Of a stretch of 64,000 bases of DNA, positions 53,042-62,679 are shown piece by piece; within the stretch, counting starts at the first letter, position 1; each line of letters opens with the position of its first letter. The stretch is from Ignavibacteriota bacterium. Its GTDB lineage: Bacteria; Bacteroidota; Ignavibacteria; UBA10030; UBA6906. Made by a program: the position numbers and the translations under genes. Location: the NCBI GenBank assembly GCA_016707525.1, contig JADJHP010000006.1:124001-188000 (forward strand), written 5' to 3'. The notes beneath the pieces are model-generated. The model saw only the letters and a program-made list of their open reading frames with translations, made no database searches and was not told where the DNA came from.

Positions 53042-54244
53042 ATGGAAGTCGTTCAGGAAGGGGTGACCGCACCCATCGGATTTCAGGCATCAGGTGTGCA
53101 TTGCGGCGTGAAGAAGGCGCGCAAGGATGTGGCCCTCGTGTACACCGAGACCCCTGCCGTCGCCGCAGCGATGTTCACCACGAATGCCGTGGTCGCTGCG
53201 CCGGTGGTGGTGGACAAGAAGCAGCTTGAGCGATCGAACACCATTCGTGCGATCCTCGTGAACAGCGGCAACGCGAATGCCTGTACCGGCGACCGCGGGA
53301 TGGAGGATGCCCGCGCGATGGTGTGCAACACCGCGAAGGCGCTCCGCATCGCCGAGAGCGAGGTCCTTGTGGCATCGACCGGCGTCATCGGGCAATATCT
53401 CCCGATGGACGCGATCAACCGCGGCATCGAGATGGCCGTGGAACGGCTCGGGAGCGATGGGACCGGTGCCGCGGAGGCCATCCGCACGACCGATACCTTT
53501 TCCAAGGAAGCGGCGGCCCGGTGCAACGTCGGCGCCGTACGCGTCACCGTCGGCGGTATGGCCAAGGGCTCGGGCATGATCGCGCCGAACATGGCCACCA
53601 TGCTCGCGTTCGTTACGACCGATGCCATGATCACCCCCGAGGCCCTTCAGACGGCGACACGCCTGGCCGTGGACCGCTCGTTCCACCGGATCTCGGTGGA
53701 TGGCGATACCAGCACCAACGACATGGTGGCCGTCCTTGCCAATGGCAGGGCAGGCAATCCGATCATCGACACTCCGGACGGTCCCGCGTATGCGGCCTTC
53801 TATCAGGCCCTCGAGCATGTGCTCGTGGAGCTCGCCAAAATGATCGTGATGGATGGTGAGGGTGCCACCAAGTTCGTCGAGATCCGTGTCGTTGCGGCGG
53901 AGACCGAAGCAGAAGCGGCGCAGGCCGCGCGCACGGTGGCGAACTCCAGCCTCGTGAAGACCGCCCTGAACGGCGAGGACGCCAACTGGGGCCGCATCCT
54001 GGCCGCCCTCGGGCGGTCCGGTATCACGTTCGATCCGGCGAAGGTCGAGATCGATTTCGGCGACGTGCCGATCCTCCGTGCGAACTACCAGATCGATTTC
54101 TCGGAAGAGGATGCGAAGATGGTCCTCGCCCGGCGCGACATCGTGATCACGATCCGGCTGAACACGGGGAGCGCTTCGGCGTTCTTCTGGACCTGCGACC
54201 TCTCGAAGGAATACGTCGCCATCAACGCCAATTACCGTACCTGA
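53042..54244 (+). CDS. argJ: Bifunctional ornithine acetyltransferase / N-acetylglutamate synthase ArgJ
   Basis: A 400-residue enzyme that recycles the acetyl group from N-acetylornithine to glutamate (cyclic pathway). Autocleavage before the catalytic T187 in APNMATMLAF gives the alpha and beta chains; KGSGMIAPNMATM is the family signature. Whether it also uses acetyl-CoA (bifunctional) cannot be read from the sequence. Confidence 0.93.
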   Translation: MEVVQEGVTAPIGFQASGVHCGVKKARKDVALVYTETPAVAAAMFTTNAVVAAPVVVDKKQLERSNTIRAILVNSGNANACTGDRGMEDARAMVCNTAKALRIAESEVLVASTGVIGQYLPMDAINRGIEMAVERLGSDGTGAAEAIRTTDTFSKEAAARCNVGAVRVTVGGMAKGSGMIAPNMATMLAFVTTDAMITPEALQTATRLAVDRSFHRISVDGDTSTNDMVAVLANGRAGNPIIDTPDGPAYAAFYQALEHVLVELAKMIVMDGEGATKFVEIRVVAAETEAEAAQAARTVANSSLVKTALNGEDANWGRILAALGRSGITFDPAKVEIDFGDVPILRANYQIDFSEEDAKMVLARRDIVITIRLNTGSASAFFWTCDLSKEYVAINANYRT

Positions 54245-54251
54245 GGATGCC

Positions 54252-55100
54252 GTGATATCCATTGCTGACAAGACCGAGATCCTGATCCAGGCCCTGCCGT
54301 ACATCCAGCAGTACGAGCAGAAGACGTTCGTTATCAAGTATGGCGGCGCGGCCATGGTCGACGAGGACCTGAAAGAAACCTTTGCGCAGGATGTGACGCT
54401 CTTGAAGAAGATCGGCGTCCGGATGGTGATCGTGCACGGCGGCGGGAAGGACATCACCGACCTTGCCAGCAAGATCGGCCTGCAATCGCGTTTCGTGAAG
54501 GGACAGCGCTACACGGATGCGGATATGATGAGCGTCGTGCAGATGGTGCTGGGCGGCAAGACGAACCAGGACATCGTGGCGCGCATTAACCGTCACGACG
54601 GCGACGCCGTGGGGCTGAGCGGCGTGGACAACAGCCTGTTCCTGGTCCGCCGGCACACCGAAGGCGGCGCCGATCTGGGGTTCGTCGGGGATGTCGTCCG
54701 CGTGAACACGCGGTTCCTGGATTCCCTCTTTGCGAACGACATCATGCCGGTGATCGCCCCGATCGGGGTCGACCCGGACGGCCAGGTGCATAATATCAAT
54801 GCCGACACCGCTGCCGGGAGCCTCGCGGCGGCCCTGCAGGCCGAGAAACTTGTCTATCTCAGCGACGTCCCGGGCGTGATGATGAAGGACGAATTGCTTC
54901 CTTCGCTCGACCGTGCGCGTGCGGCATCGCTGGTGGAGCAGGGGATCGTGAGCAGCGGCATGCTGCCGAAGATCCAATCGGCATTCTCGGCACTCGACGC
55001 CGGGGTCAACAAGGTGCACATCATCGATGGCCGGGTGAAGCATTCGCTCCTCCTGGAGATCTTCACACAGGAGGGGGTCGGGACGGAAGTGGTGCACTGA
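54252..55100 (+). CDS. argB: Acetylglutamate kinase ArgB
   Basis: A 282-residue amino-acid kinase. Motifs: FVIKYGGAAMVDEDLKETFA, VIVHGGGKDI (substrate loop) and GVDPDGQVHNINADTAA. It phosphorylates N-acetylglutamate. It starts with GTG at 54252, seven bases after argJ. Arginine feedback control is possible but not shown by the sequence here. Confidence 0.93.
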   Translation: MISIADKTEILIQALPYIQQYEQKTFVIKYGGAAMVDEDLKETFAQDVTLLKKIGVRMVIVHGGGKDITDLASKIGLQSRFVKGQRYTDADMMSVVQMVLGGKTNQDIVARINRHDGDAVGLSGVDNSLFLVRRHTEGGADLGFVGDVVRVNTRFLDSLFANDIMPVIAPIGVDPDGQVHNINADTAAGSLAAALQAEKLVYLSDVPGVMMKDELLPSLDRARAASLVEQGIVSSGMLPKIQSAFSALDAGVNKVHIIDGRVKHSLLLEIFTQEGVGTEVVH

Positions 55101-55121
55101 TCCTTCCGGTCCGGTACGGCG

Positions 55122-55574
55122 ATGACCAAGACAGCACGGCAATTTGCGATCAAGGAGATCCTGGCGACCCGCACCATCACGTCGCAGGAAGACCTCCGGC
55201 GTGAGCTCGGCAAGCGTGCGTTCCGCGTCACCCAGGCCACGCTGTCGCGTGATATGAAAGAGCTCGGCGTCAGCCGCATCGCCAGGAATGGCACGCTGCA
55301 ATACTCGATCCCGGCGGCATCGGACGGCGCTTCCCTCCGGCCCATCGTGGGGGCCGAAGTTGTGGGGATCGACGCCAATGAGTACCTGATCGTGGTGCAC
55401 ACGCTCCCCGGCGCTGCGCACACGGTGGGAGAATATGTGGATGTTCAGCAGTCGGGGGACATCCTCGGTACGGTGGCGGGCGACAACACGCTGCTGGTGA
55501 TCCCCGCATCGGCATCAAAGACTCGACAGGTGGTGACGTATCTCAAACACATTTTGATCGAAGGAGCAGTATGA
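55122..55574 (+). CDS. argR: Arginine repressor ArgR
   Basis: A 150-residue ArgR/AhrC protein. The N-terminal winged helix (about 1-70, LRRELGKRAFRVTQATLSRDMKELGV) is DNA-binding. The C-terminal part (about 80-150, ANEYLIVVHTLPGAAHTVGEYVD and ILGTVAGDNTLLVIP) binds arginine and forms the hexamer. It lies inside the operon it should control (ARG boxes at 51950-51987). It overlaps argG by four bases. Confidence 0.93.
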   Translation: MTKTARQFAIKEILATRTITSQEDLRRELGKRAFRVTQATLSRDMKELGVSRIARNGTLQYSIPAASDGASLRPIVGAEVVGIDANEYLIVVHTLPGAAHTVGEYVDVQQSGDILGTVAGDNTLLVIPASASKTRQVVTYLKHILIEGAV

Positions 55575-56824
55575 GCAAGGAACGTGTGGTCGTAGCCTAT
55601 TCCGGCGGTCTCGACACCTCCGTGATGGTCCGGTGGCTGATCGAGAACATGGACGCAGAGGTCATCACTTTTACCGGCGACCTCGGGCACAGCCGGGAAC
55701 TCAAGGGTGTGAAAGAAAAAGCTCTCCAGACGGGAGCGGTGCGGGCCTATCTCGCCGACATGCGCAAGGAATTCGTTGAAGAGTATGTCTTCCCCTCGCT
55801 GAAGGCCGGCGCGCTCTACGAGAAGACCTATCCGATGGCCACTTCGCTCGGCCGTCCGCTGCTTGCCAAGGGGCTCGTGGAGATCGCCCGCAAAGAAGGC
55901 GCCACCATGGTGGCCCATGGCTGCACCGGCAAGGGGAACGATCAGGTCCGCTTTGAAGTGTCGGTCCAGGCACTCGCACCCGACCTCAAGAACGTGGCCC
56001 CGCTCCGCGAGTGGGAGTTCCGTTCCCGCGAGGAAGAGATCGCCTATGCGGAGAAGCACAACATCCCGGTGTCGGTGACCAAGAAGAGCCCGTACTCGAT
56101 CGACGAGAACATCTGGGGAACGAGCGTGGAGTGCGGCGTGCTGGAGGACCCGATGGTGGAGCCGCCGGCCGATGCGTACCAGCGCACCGTGGATCCGACC
56201 CTCGCCCCGGCAACGCCCGAATATGTGGAGATCGGGTTCCAGCACGGTGTGCCGGTGTCGCTGAACGAAAAATCGCTGGACTCCGTGACGCTCATCGAGA
56301 CGTTGAATCAGATCGCCGGCAAGCACGGCGTCGGACGGCTCGACCTCGTCGAGAACCGCCTGGTCGGCATCAAGTCGCGCGAGATCTATGAGGCACCTGC
56401 AGCGACCGTGCTGCACTTTGCCCATACCGAACTCGAGCGCCTCACGCTGGACAAGGCCGTGTTCCATATGAAGAACCAGCTTGCCGCCGAATACGCCAAC
56501 CTCGTGTACAACGGACTCTGGTTCACCCCGCTGCGCAGCGCGCTGGATGCATTCGTGAACGACACACAGAAGAACGTCACCGGCCAGGTCCGCGTGAAGC
56601 TGTACCGCGGCAGCCTGACCATCGCCGGAAGGAAGTCCGTGCATTCGTTGTACAACGCGAAGCTCGCGACCTACACCACGGAAGACACCTTCGACCACAA
56701 GGCATCCGAAGGGTTCATCAAGATCTTCGGCCTCCCGGTGAAGACGTACAACCAGGTCAACGGCAGCGGCGTGTTCCTTGCTGATCCGTCGTCGCTCTTC
56801 GCAGGGACGGACGCCAAGAAATGA
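55571..56824 (+). CDS. argG: Argininosuccinate synthase ArgG
   Basis: A 417-residue enzyme joining citrulline and aspartate at the expense of ATP. The P-loop-like AYSGGLDTSVMVRWL motif is at about 9-23; HGCTGKGNDQVRFE is the citrulline/ATP region. It overlaps argR and argH by four bases each. Confidence 0.93.
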   Translation: MSKERVVVAYSGGLDTSVMVRWLIENMDAEVITFTGDLGHSRELKGVKEKALQTGAVRAYLADMRKEFVEEYVFPSLKAGALYEKTYPMATSLGRPLLAKGLVEIARKEGATMVAHGCTGKGNDQVRFEVSVQALAPDLKNVAPLREWEFRSREEEIAYAEKHNIPVSVTKKSPYSIDENIWGTSVECGVLEDPMVEPPADAYQRTVDPTLAPATPEYVEIGFQHGVPVSLNEKSLDSVTLIETLNQIAGKHGVGRLDLVENRLVGIKSREIYEAPAATVLHFAHTELERLTLDKAVFHMKNQLAAEYANLVYNGLWFTPLRSALDAFVNDTQKNVTGQVRVKLYRGSLTIAGRKSVHSLYNAKLATYTTEDTFDHKASEGFIKIFGLPVKTYNQVNGSGVFLADPSSLFAGTDAKK

Positions 56825-58203
56825 CACCCAAGCGCGGCCGGTTTCGCACGCCTCTGGATCCCGGGGCACTTGCCTTTTCCTCATCGCTGATGGTGGACCG
56901 CCGGTTGTACCGTGAGGACATCGACGGCAGCCGTGCGCATGTCGCCATGCTCGCGAAGCAGGGGATCATCCCTGCCACGGCCGCGAAGAGGATCAGGGCG
57001 GCGTTGCTGGAGATCCGGCAGGAGATCGAAACCGGCCGGCTGGTGTTCTCGCTGGAAGGGAAGAAGGGTGGCCGCCTGGCCGCCGACGATGTGCACATGG
57101 CCATCGAGCAGCGTCTCGTCGAGATGGTGGGCGAGATCGGCAAGATGGTGCATACGGCGCGGAGCAGGAACGATCAGGTGGCCCTGGATGAGCGCTTGTA
57201 CCTGCGCACCGCCACCGAACGGCTTCGCGTGTTGCTCAAGGACCTCCGGCGGGTGTTGGCGGCGAAGGCACAGGAGTATCAGGATGTGGTGATGCCCGGC
57301 TACACGCATCTCCAGCGGGCCCAGCCGGTGCTGCTTGCGCATCATCTGCTTGCGTATGTGGCGATGTTCGGGCGGGATGATGAACGGCTTGCCGATGCGT
57401 TGAAACGCTCTGCCCGGTCGCCGCTGGGCGCCGCGGCGCTTGCCGGCACGCCGTTCCCCATCGACCGGAAGGCGGTGGCGAAAGAACTCGGGTTGTACGG
57501 CATCGTGGAGAACAGCATCGATGCCGTGTCCGACCGCGATGCGTTGCTCGAGTGTATCGCCAGTTGCTCTATTATAATGATGCACCTCAGCCGTCTGGCC
57601 GAGGAACTTGTGCTCTGGACGACCCAGGAATGGCATTTTGCGCATATCGGGGAAGCGTTCACCACGGGGAGCAGCATCATGCCCCAGAAGCAGAACCCGG
57701 ATATGGCGGAGCTGGTGCGCGGGAAGACCGGGCGGGTGTACGGCGACCTGATCGCGTTGCTCACGGTGATGAAGGGGCTGCCCCTCGCATACAACCGCGA
57801 TATGCAGGAGGACAAGGAGCCGCTGTTCGATGCCGTGGATACCACGGCGGCGTCGTTGGAGATCATGGGGCGGATGATGGCAACGGTCGCATTCGACGCG
57901 CAGCGGTTCGATGCGGAACTCCGGAAGGATTTCCTGCTCGCGACCGAACTGGCCGACTATCTCGTGCGGAAGGGAATGCCGTTCCGGACCGCCTACGAGA
58001 TCGCCGGTTCCATCGTCACGGAATGCGCCGATGCCGGCTGCGGGTTGGCCGAGCTTCCGATGGAGCGCTACCGGCTGCACACGCCGTTGTTCGGGCCCGA
58101 TGTCTACCAGGTACTGGACCCGCGGGAGTCGGTGAAGCGGAAGCGATCAGCCGGGTCGACGGGGATGGCCGAAGTCCGGAAAGCACTCAAGCAACGGCTC
58201 TGA
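56821..58203 (+). CDS. argH: Argininosuccinate lyase ArgH
   Basis: A 460-residue fumarase-family lyase that releases arginine and fumarate. The signature GSSIMPQKQNPD is at about residues 281-292; TARSRNDQVALD and GYTHLQRAQPV are the other conserved segments. It is the last gene of the arginine operon and is followed by a hairpin. Confidence 0.94.
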   Translation: MTPKRGRFRTPLDPGALAFSSSLMVDRRLYREDIDGSRAHVAMLAKQGIIPATAAKRIRAALLEIRQEIETGRLVFSLEGKKGGRLAADDVHMAIEQRLVEMVGEIGKMVHTARSRNDQVALDERLYLRTATERLRVLLKDLRRVLAAKAQEYQDVVMPGYTHLQRAQPVLLAHHLLAYVAMFGRDDERLADALKRSARSPLGAAALAGTPFPIDRKAVAKELGLYGIVENSIDAVSDRDALLECIASCSIIMMHLSRLAEELVLWTTQEWHFAHIGEAFTTGSSIMPQKQNPDMAELVRGKTGRVYGDLIALLTVMKGLPLAYNRDMQEDKEPLFDAVDTTAASLEIMGRMMATVAFDAQRFDAELRKDFLLATELADYLVRKGMPFRTAYEIAGSIVTECADAGCGLAELPMERYRLHTPLFGPDVYQVLDPRESVKRKRSAGSTGMAEVRKALKQRL

Positions 58204-58213
58204 CGGAACACTG

Positions 58214-58236
58214 AGGGCGACCTGCATGGTCGCCCT
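58214..58236 (+). terminator. Hairpin after argH
   Basis: A 9-base perfect stem (58214-58222 with 58228-58236, AGGGCGACC) around the loop TGCAT, ending 33 bases past argH. It is followed by GGTTTC, so the T-run is weak. It is likely to end the arginine operon. Confidence 0.55.
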
Positions 58237-58378
58237 GGTTTCAACTCCCTCCCGGCCACGTTGGTAGAATGTGCGGCGACCAAGCGGGTTCCCCCATTCC
58301 TCACTGTACATGCCTCGGGGCTGACAAGCTGGTGCAATGCCGGGCGACAGGGCTGGTCGTCCTACGGCCTCCTCCACG

Positions 58379-58407
58379 TTGTTCATTTGCCCTGTTTATC
58401 GTATCTT
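58379..58407 (+). promoter_or_regulatory. Possible udk promoter
   Basis: A -35-like TTGTTC (58379-58384) and -10-like TATCTT (58402-58407), 17 bases apart, lie 40 bases before udk. The rest of the 243-base gap between argH and udk shows only the argH hairpin. Confidence 0.35.
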
Positions 58408-58446
58408 GTCCAATCCCCAACGCACCACCACAAAAGACATCGCCCC

Positions 58447-59088
58447 ATGGATCCCCTGGTCATCGGCATTGCCGGCGGTACCGGCTCCGGAAAAACCACC
58501 GTCACCAATGCCATTCTCGAGAAGCTCGATACGTCCCGCGTGGTCGTCATCCAGCACGACTCCTACTATCGCGATCTGAGCGCCCACGGGGGGGTGACGC
58601 CGGATCATGTGAACTTCGATCATCCGGACTCTCTGGAAACGCCGCTGCTCATCCAGCACATCAAGGACCTCAAGAGCGGCAAGCCTGTGCAGCAGCCGAT
58701 GTACAATTTCACGACCCATCGGCGGATGAATTCGGAATGCGAACTGGAACCGCGCGAGATCATCATCATCGACGGGATCCTCATCTTCGTCGACCGCGAA
58801 TTGCGTGAACTGATGGACATCAAGCTCTTCGTGGACACCGATGCCGACGAGCGGTTGATCCGGCGCATCCGGCGCGACATCCTCGAGCGCGGGCGCTCGG
58901 TGGAGTCGGTGATGCAGCAGTACATGTCCACCGTCAAGCCCATGCACCTCGAATTCGTTGAACCGAGCAAGCACTGGGCGGACATCATCATTCCCCGCGG
59001 AGCGCAGAATATCGTGGCCATCGATATGGTGGTCAGCAAGATCGCGATGATGCTCCGTGGCGACCGCGACTGGGGGGCGGCGGCCTGA
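58447..59088 (+). CDS. udk: Uridine kinase Udk
   Basis: A 213-residue nucleoside kinase that phosphorylates uridine and cytidine (pyrimidine salvage). The P loop GIAGGTGSGKTTV is at about 7-19; DSYYRDLS, NFDHPDSLETPLL and ILIFVDRELRELMDIKLFVDTDAD are typical. The ATG at 58447 is preferred; the longer open frame to 58261 has no family match. Confidence 0.93.
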   Translation: MDPLVIGIAGGTGSGKTTVTNAILEKLDTSRVVVIQHDSYYRDLSAHGGVTPDHVNFDHPDSLETPLLIQHIKDLKSGKPVQQPMYNFTTHRRMNSECELEPREIIIIDGILIFVDRELRELMDIKLFVDTDADERLIRRIRRDILERGRSVESVMQQYMSTVKPMHLEFVEPSKHWADIIIPRGAQNIVAIDMVVSKIAMMLRGDRDWGAAA

Positions 59089-59188
59089 CGGGCGGCCGCG
59101 CCGCGGCGGGGGGATGTCAGGTAGTCGATACAATGTCCTTCGGGCCTAGGCTGGGAGAGACATAGAGGTCGAACAAGCGGAGGACATC

Positions 59189-60091
59189 GTGAAGATCAAA
59201 CGCTACAGGATCGACAGCGGGAAGAAGGTCTCCCTGGAGGATTTCGACACCCGGGACACCGGTCCGTACGAAGGGAAGGACGAGGCCGCGGAGGACCTCC
59301 GCAAGGATGTGAACCGGCTGGCGGAATTGCAGGATGTCCTGTACGCGCAGAACGTGCATTCCCTCCTGCTGGTGTTCCAGGCGATGGACGCGGCCGGGAA
59401 GGATAGTGCGATCAAGCACGTGATGTCCGGCATCAATCCGCAAGGGTGCCAGGTGTACAGCTTCAAGGCTCCCTCGGCTGAAGAGCTGGACCATGACTTC
59501 ATGTGGCGGTGTATGAAGTCACTCCCCGAACGGGGACGCATCGGCATCTTCAACCGTTCCTATTACGAGGAAGTGCTCGTGGTCCGGGTCCACCCCGAAT
59601 ACCTCAAGGGGCAATCCCCTCCCCCTGAAGCGATCAAGGATTCGATCTGGGAGAAGCGGTACGAGGACATCAATAATATAGAGAAGTACCTCGTCCGGAA
59701 CGGTACGGTGATCGTGAAGTTCTTCCTCCATGTCTCGAAAAAGGAACAGAAGGAGCGGTTCCTGGAGCGGATCGAGGCCCCGGAGAAGAACTGGAAGTTC
59801 TCCATGACGGACGTGAAAGAGCGTGCGCACTGGGACGAGTACATGAAGGCCTATGAGGAGATGCTCGAGCACACCGGCACCCCGTGGGCTCCCTGGTATG
59901 TCATTCCGGCCGACCGGAAATGGTTCACTCGCGCCCTGGTTGCCCGGATCATCATCGAGACCCTGGAGGATCTGGATCTGCAGTATCCCGACCTCCCCGA
60001 GAAGCAGAAGGCGGAACTTGCAGCCGCCCGCGACGTATTACTCCACGAAGACAGCGTTCAACCACCAACAGGAACGAAGGGAACAGCATGA
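59189..60091 (+). CDS. PPK2-family polyphosphate kinase
   Basis: A 300-residue PPK2-domain protein that transfers phosphate between polyphosphate and nucleotides. The P loop is in FQAMDAAGKDSAIKHV (about 63-78); the lid-type NRSYYEEVLVVRVHP and the final WAPWYVIPADRKWF motif are typical. It starts with GTG at 59189 behind GGAGG. Whether it prefers AMP, ADP or both cannot be decided from sequence. It overlaps the metalloprotease gene by four bases. Confidence 0.9.
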   Translation: MKIKRYRIDSGKKVSLEDFDTRDTGPYEGKDEAAEDLRKDVNRLAELQDVLYAQNVHSLLLVFQAMDAAGKDSAIKHVMSGINPQGCQVYSFKAPSAEELDHDFMWRCMKSLPERGRIGIFNRSYYEEVLVVRVHPEYLKGQSPPPEAIKDSIWEKRYEDINNIEKYLVRNGTVIVKFFLHVSKKEQKERFLERIEAPEKNWKFSMTDVKERAHWDEYMKAYEEMLEHTGTPWAPWYVIPADRKWFTRALVARIIIETLEDLDLQYPDLPEKQKAELAAARDVLLHEDSVQPPTGTKGTA

Positions 60092-62547
60092 AACGCGTGT
60101 TGATCATCCTCTGCGCAGCGGTGCTCCTTGCCGGTTGCGGCAGCAGCAAGCCCGATGTGGCGGCCGGCGGGCCGCCCAAACCGCCGGAGAAGAAGGAAGG
60201 ACCGAAGCCTTACGCTGAGATCATCACCAAGGAAGCCAAGTCCGATTCCGGTCTCTTCATCGCGCACCGGATCAAACTGAAGCTCTACTATGAGATCCCC
60301 GCGAAAGAGATCGGGAAGGAATTCCTCCTCGTCTCGTCCCAGGAGAAGATCCAGTCCGGCCTCGGGTACGGGGGCGACAACCTGAACTATCAGGTGGTAC
60401 GCTGGGACCGTTCCGGAGACCGGGTCATCCTGCGCAGCATTCTCTATGCCTCGGTGGCCGCCGATTCCATGCCTGTCTATTATAGTGTGGAGAAGGCGAA
60501 CTTCGCGCCGATCCTCGCGATCCTCGACATCCAGGCATTCAACCGCGATTCCAGCACGGTTGTTGTCGATGTCACGGACCTGTTCACGGCCGACATGACC
60601 GAGTTTGGGTTCCCGCGGCAGGCAAGGGAGCAGCTCAAGATCCGACGCGTCGATCCCAAACGCACCTACATCGAGAGTGTGAAGTCGTATCCCGACAACA
60701 TCGAAACGCGGGTGACGCTGACGTATGACGCGGGACAGGTGCCCATCGACAATGCGCTCAGCACCATCAGCATGCTGGTCCACCACTCGATGGTGCGTCT
60801 GCCGGAGAAGCCGATGATCCCGCGCCTGTATGACGAGCGCGTGAGCTTCTTCTCGAACACGATGTATGACTATGGCCGTCAGGACCACAAGGCCGAGGAG
60901 CGCCAGTTCATCGCGCGCTGGCGCCTGGAGCCGAAGGATACTGCGGCTTTCCTGCGCGGCGAACTGGTCGAGCCGGTGAAGCCGATCACGTTCTATATCG
61001 ATCGGGGTGTACCCGACACGTGGCGTCCGTACCTGAAGAAGGGCGTCGAGATGTGGCAGGTGGCCTTTGAAAAGGCCGGCTTCAAGAAGGCCATCGTTGC
61101 GAAGGATCCGCCGTCGGTGAAGGAAGATCCGGACTGGAGTTCCGAGGATGCGCGGTATGCCACCATCCGCTGGCTCCCCTCCGAGATCCAGAACGCGTAC
61201 GGGCCGCATATCTCCGATCCACGCACGGGCGAGATCCTCGATGCGGACATCGGGTTCTTCCACAATGTGATGAGCCTTGCACGCAACTGGTACATGGTGC
61301 AGGCGGGTGCGGTCGACCCCCGGGCGCAGAAGCTGCCGTTGCCCGACGACCTCCTGGGTGAGTTGCTGCAATACATCGCAGCGCATGAAGTGGGACATTC
61401 GCTCGGCTTCCCGCATAACATGAAGGCCACATCGATGTACCCGGTGGACAGTCTGCGCAGCAGGACGTTCACCACGAAATTCGGGACCGAGGCATCGATC
61501 ATGGATTACGGCCGCTTCAATTATATCGCGCAGCCCGGCGATGGGGCAGCCCTGATCCCGATCATCGGCCCGTACGACCTGTTCGCCACCGAGTGGGGCT
61601 ATCGTCCGTTCATCGGAACGAAGACCCCGGATGATGAGCGTGAAGCATTGAACAGGATCGCCGCGCGGCAGGAGACCGAGCCGTACCTGCGGTTCGGTGA
61701 TGCCGACGGCACGGACCCGTCAGCACAGACGGAAGACCTCGGCGCGGATGCGGTGGCGTCGACCAGCTATGGCCTGAAGAACATTGCCCGGATCGCGAAC
61801 TTCCTGTTGCCGGCAACGACAAAGCCGGGCGAGGACTACAGTCTCCTGCAGGAGCTCTACCTTGAGCTGATCGGTCAGCGCAACCGTGAACTTGGCCACG
61901 TCGCCAACGTCGTGGGTGGCGTGAACCGCACCCGCCGGTTCGCGGGCCAGGCAGGCAAGGTCTATGAGCCGGTGCCGGCCGCCAAACAGAAGGAAGCAAT
62001 GGCGTTGTTGTCCAGGGAGGCATTCCGCACGCCGATCGAGGTGTTGAAGCCGGAGATCCTCGCGCTCATCGAGCCAACCGGTGCGGCCGAACGGATCCTG
62101 AGTGGCCAGCGGTCGGTGTTGAACACGGTGCTCGACAACCGGCGCCTCGCCAGGATGATGAACGTCCAGGCGCTACCCGGCAATCCGAAGCCGTACAGGA
62201 TCAGCGAAATGCTGATGGACCTCCGTGCAGGCATCTGGTCGGACCTTGCCGCGGGGAAAGTGACGCCGGATGTGTACCGCCGCAACCTGCAGCGCGTGTA
62301 TCTGGAGGTCTTCAACGCGAAGCTGAATGCGTCCGTCGGTGCGCCACCGCCCGGATTCCCCGCTGCAATGTGGGCACAGTTCAATCCCGCGTTGCCGGGT
62401 GAAGCGCGCGCGATGATGCGCAGTGAACTGTCCGATCTGGATGCCTCGCTGGCAGGGGCCATCGGGAAGGCCGGTGACCGTGAAGTGCGTGCGCACCTGC
62501 AGGATTGCCGCTACCGGATCGGGAAGATCCTGAATCCAGACAAGTGA
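60088..62547 (+). CDS. Zinc metalloprotease lipoprotein (DUF4953/DUF5117-type)
   Basis: An 819-residue predicted lipoprotein. The signal peptide ends in a lipobox LAGC near residue 17. Residues 433-443 give the metzincin-type zinc site HEVGHSLGFPH (H433, E434, H437, H443), and a Met-turn follows at M472 (SIMDYG). The N-terminal DUF5117-like part precedes the catalytic domain, and a helical C-terminal part follows. Substrate is unknown. It overlaps the PPK2 gene by four bases. Confidence 0.85.
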   Translation: MKRVLIILCAAVLLAGCGSSKPDVAAGGPPKPPEKKEGPKPYAEIITKEAKSDSGLFIAHRIKLKLYYEIPAKEIGKEFLLVSSQEKIQSGLGYGGDNLNYQVVRWDRSGDRVILRSILYASVAADSMPVYYSVEKANFAPILAILDIQAFNRDSSTVVVDVTDLFTADMTEFGFPRQAREQLKIRRVDPKRTYIESVKSYPDNIETRVTLTYDAGQVPIDNALSTISMLVHHSMVRLPEKPMIPRLYDERVSFFSNTMYDYGRQDHKAEERQFIARWRLEPKDTAAFLRGELVEPVKPITFYIDRGVPDTWRPYLKKGVEMWQVAFEKAGFKKAIVAKDPPSVKEDPDWSSEDARYATIRWLPSEIQNAYGPHISDPRTGEILDADIGFFHNVMSLARNWYMVQAGAVDPRAQKLPLPDDLLGELLQYIAAHEVGHSLGFPHNMKATSMYPVDSLRSRTFTTKFGTEASIMDYGRFNYIAQPGDGAALIPIIGPYDLFATEWGYRPFIGTKTPDDEREALNRIAARQETEPYLRFGDADGTDPSAQTEDLGADAVASTSYGLKNIARIANFLLPATTKPGEDYSLLQELYLELIGQRNRELGHVANVVGGVNRTRRFAGQAGKVYEPVPAAKQKEAMALLSREAFRTPIEVLKPEILALIEPTGAAERILSGQRSVLNTVLDNRRLARMMNVQALPGNPKPYRISEMLMDLRAGIWSDLAAGKVTPDVYRRNLQRVYLEVFNAKLNASVGAPPPGFPAAMWAQFNPALPGEARAMMRSELSDLDASLAGAIGKAGDREVRAHLQDCRYRIGKILNPDK

Positions 62548-62574
62548 TCGCGTTCCAAAGGGATGGATCCTCGG

Positions 62575-62598
62575 AGGGGCGCAGCATGCTGTGTCCCT
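62575..62598. repeat. REP-like palindrome, copy 1
   Basis: An imperfect palindrome around the core GCGCAGCATGCTGTGT. It shares the bases AGGGGCGCAGCATGCTG with copy 2. It is 66 bases from copy 2 on the same strand, forming a tandem pair in a 132-base gap that holds nothing else. Confidence 0.7.
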
Positions 62599-62640
62599 TA
62601 CCGGGGATGGAACATGACACTTCTGTGTATGTATGGATGG

Positions 62641-62672
62641 TCGTAGGGGCGCAGCATGCTGCGCCCTTACGA
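62641..62672. repeat. REP-like palindrome, copy 2
   Basis: A 32-base near-perfect palindrome: 16-base arms with one mismatch (G/T) flank the perfect centre GGGCGCAGCATGCTGCGCCC. It ends 7 bases before the ATG of the transporter at 62680. As RNA it would be a strong hairpin. Similar GC-rich palindromes occur as dispersed repeats in many genomes; spread in this genome cannot be seen from one window. Confidence 0.7.
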
Positions 62673-62679
62673 TTTTGAA

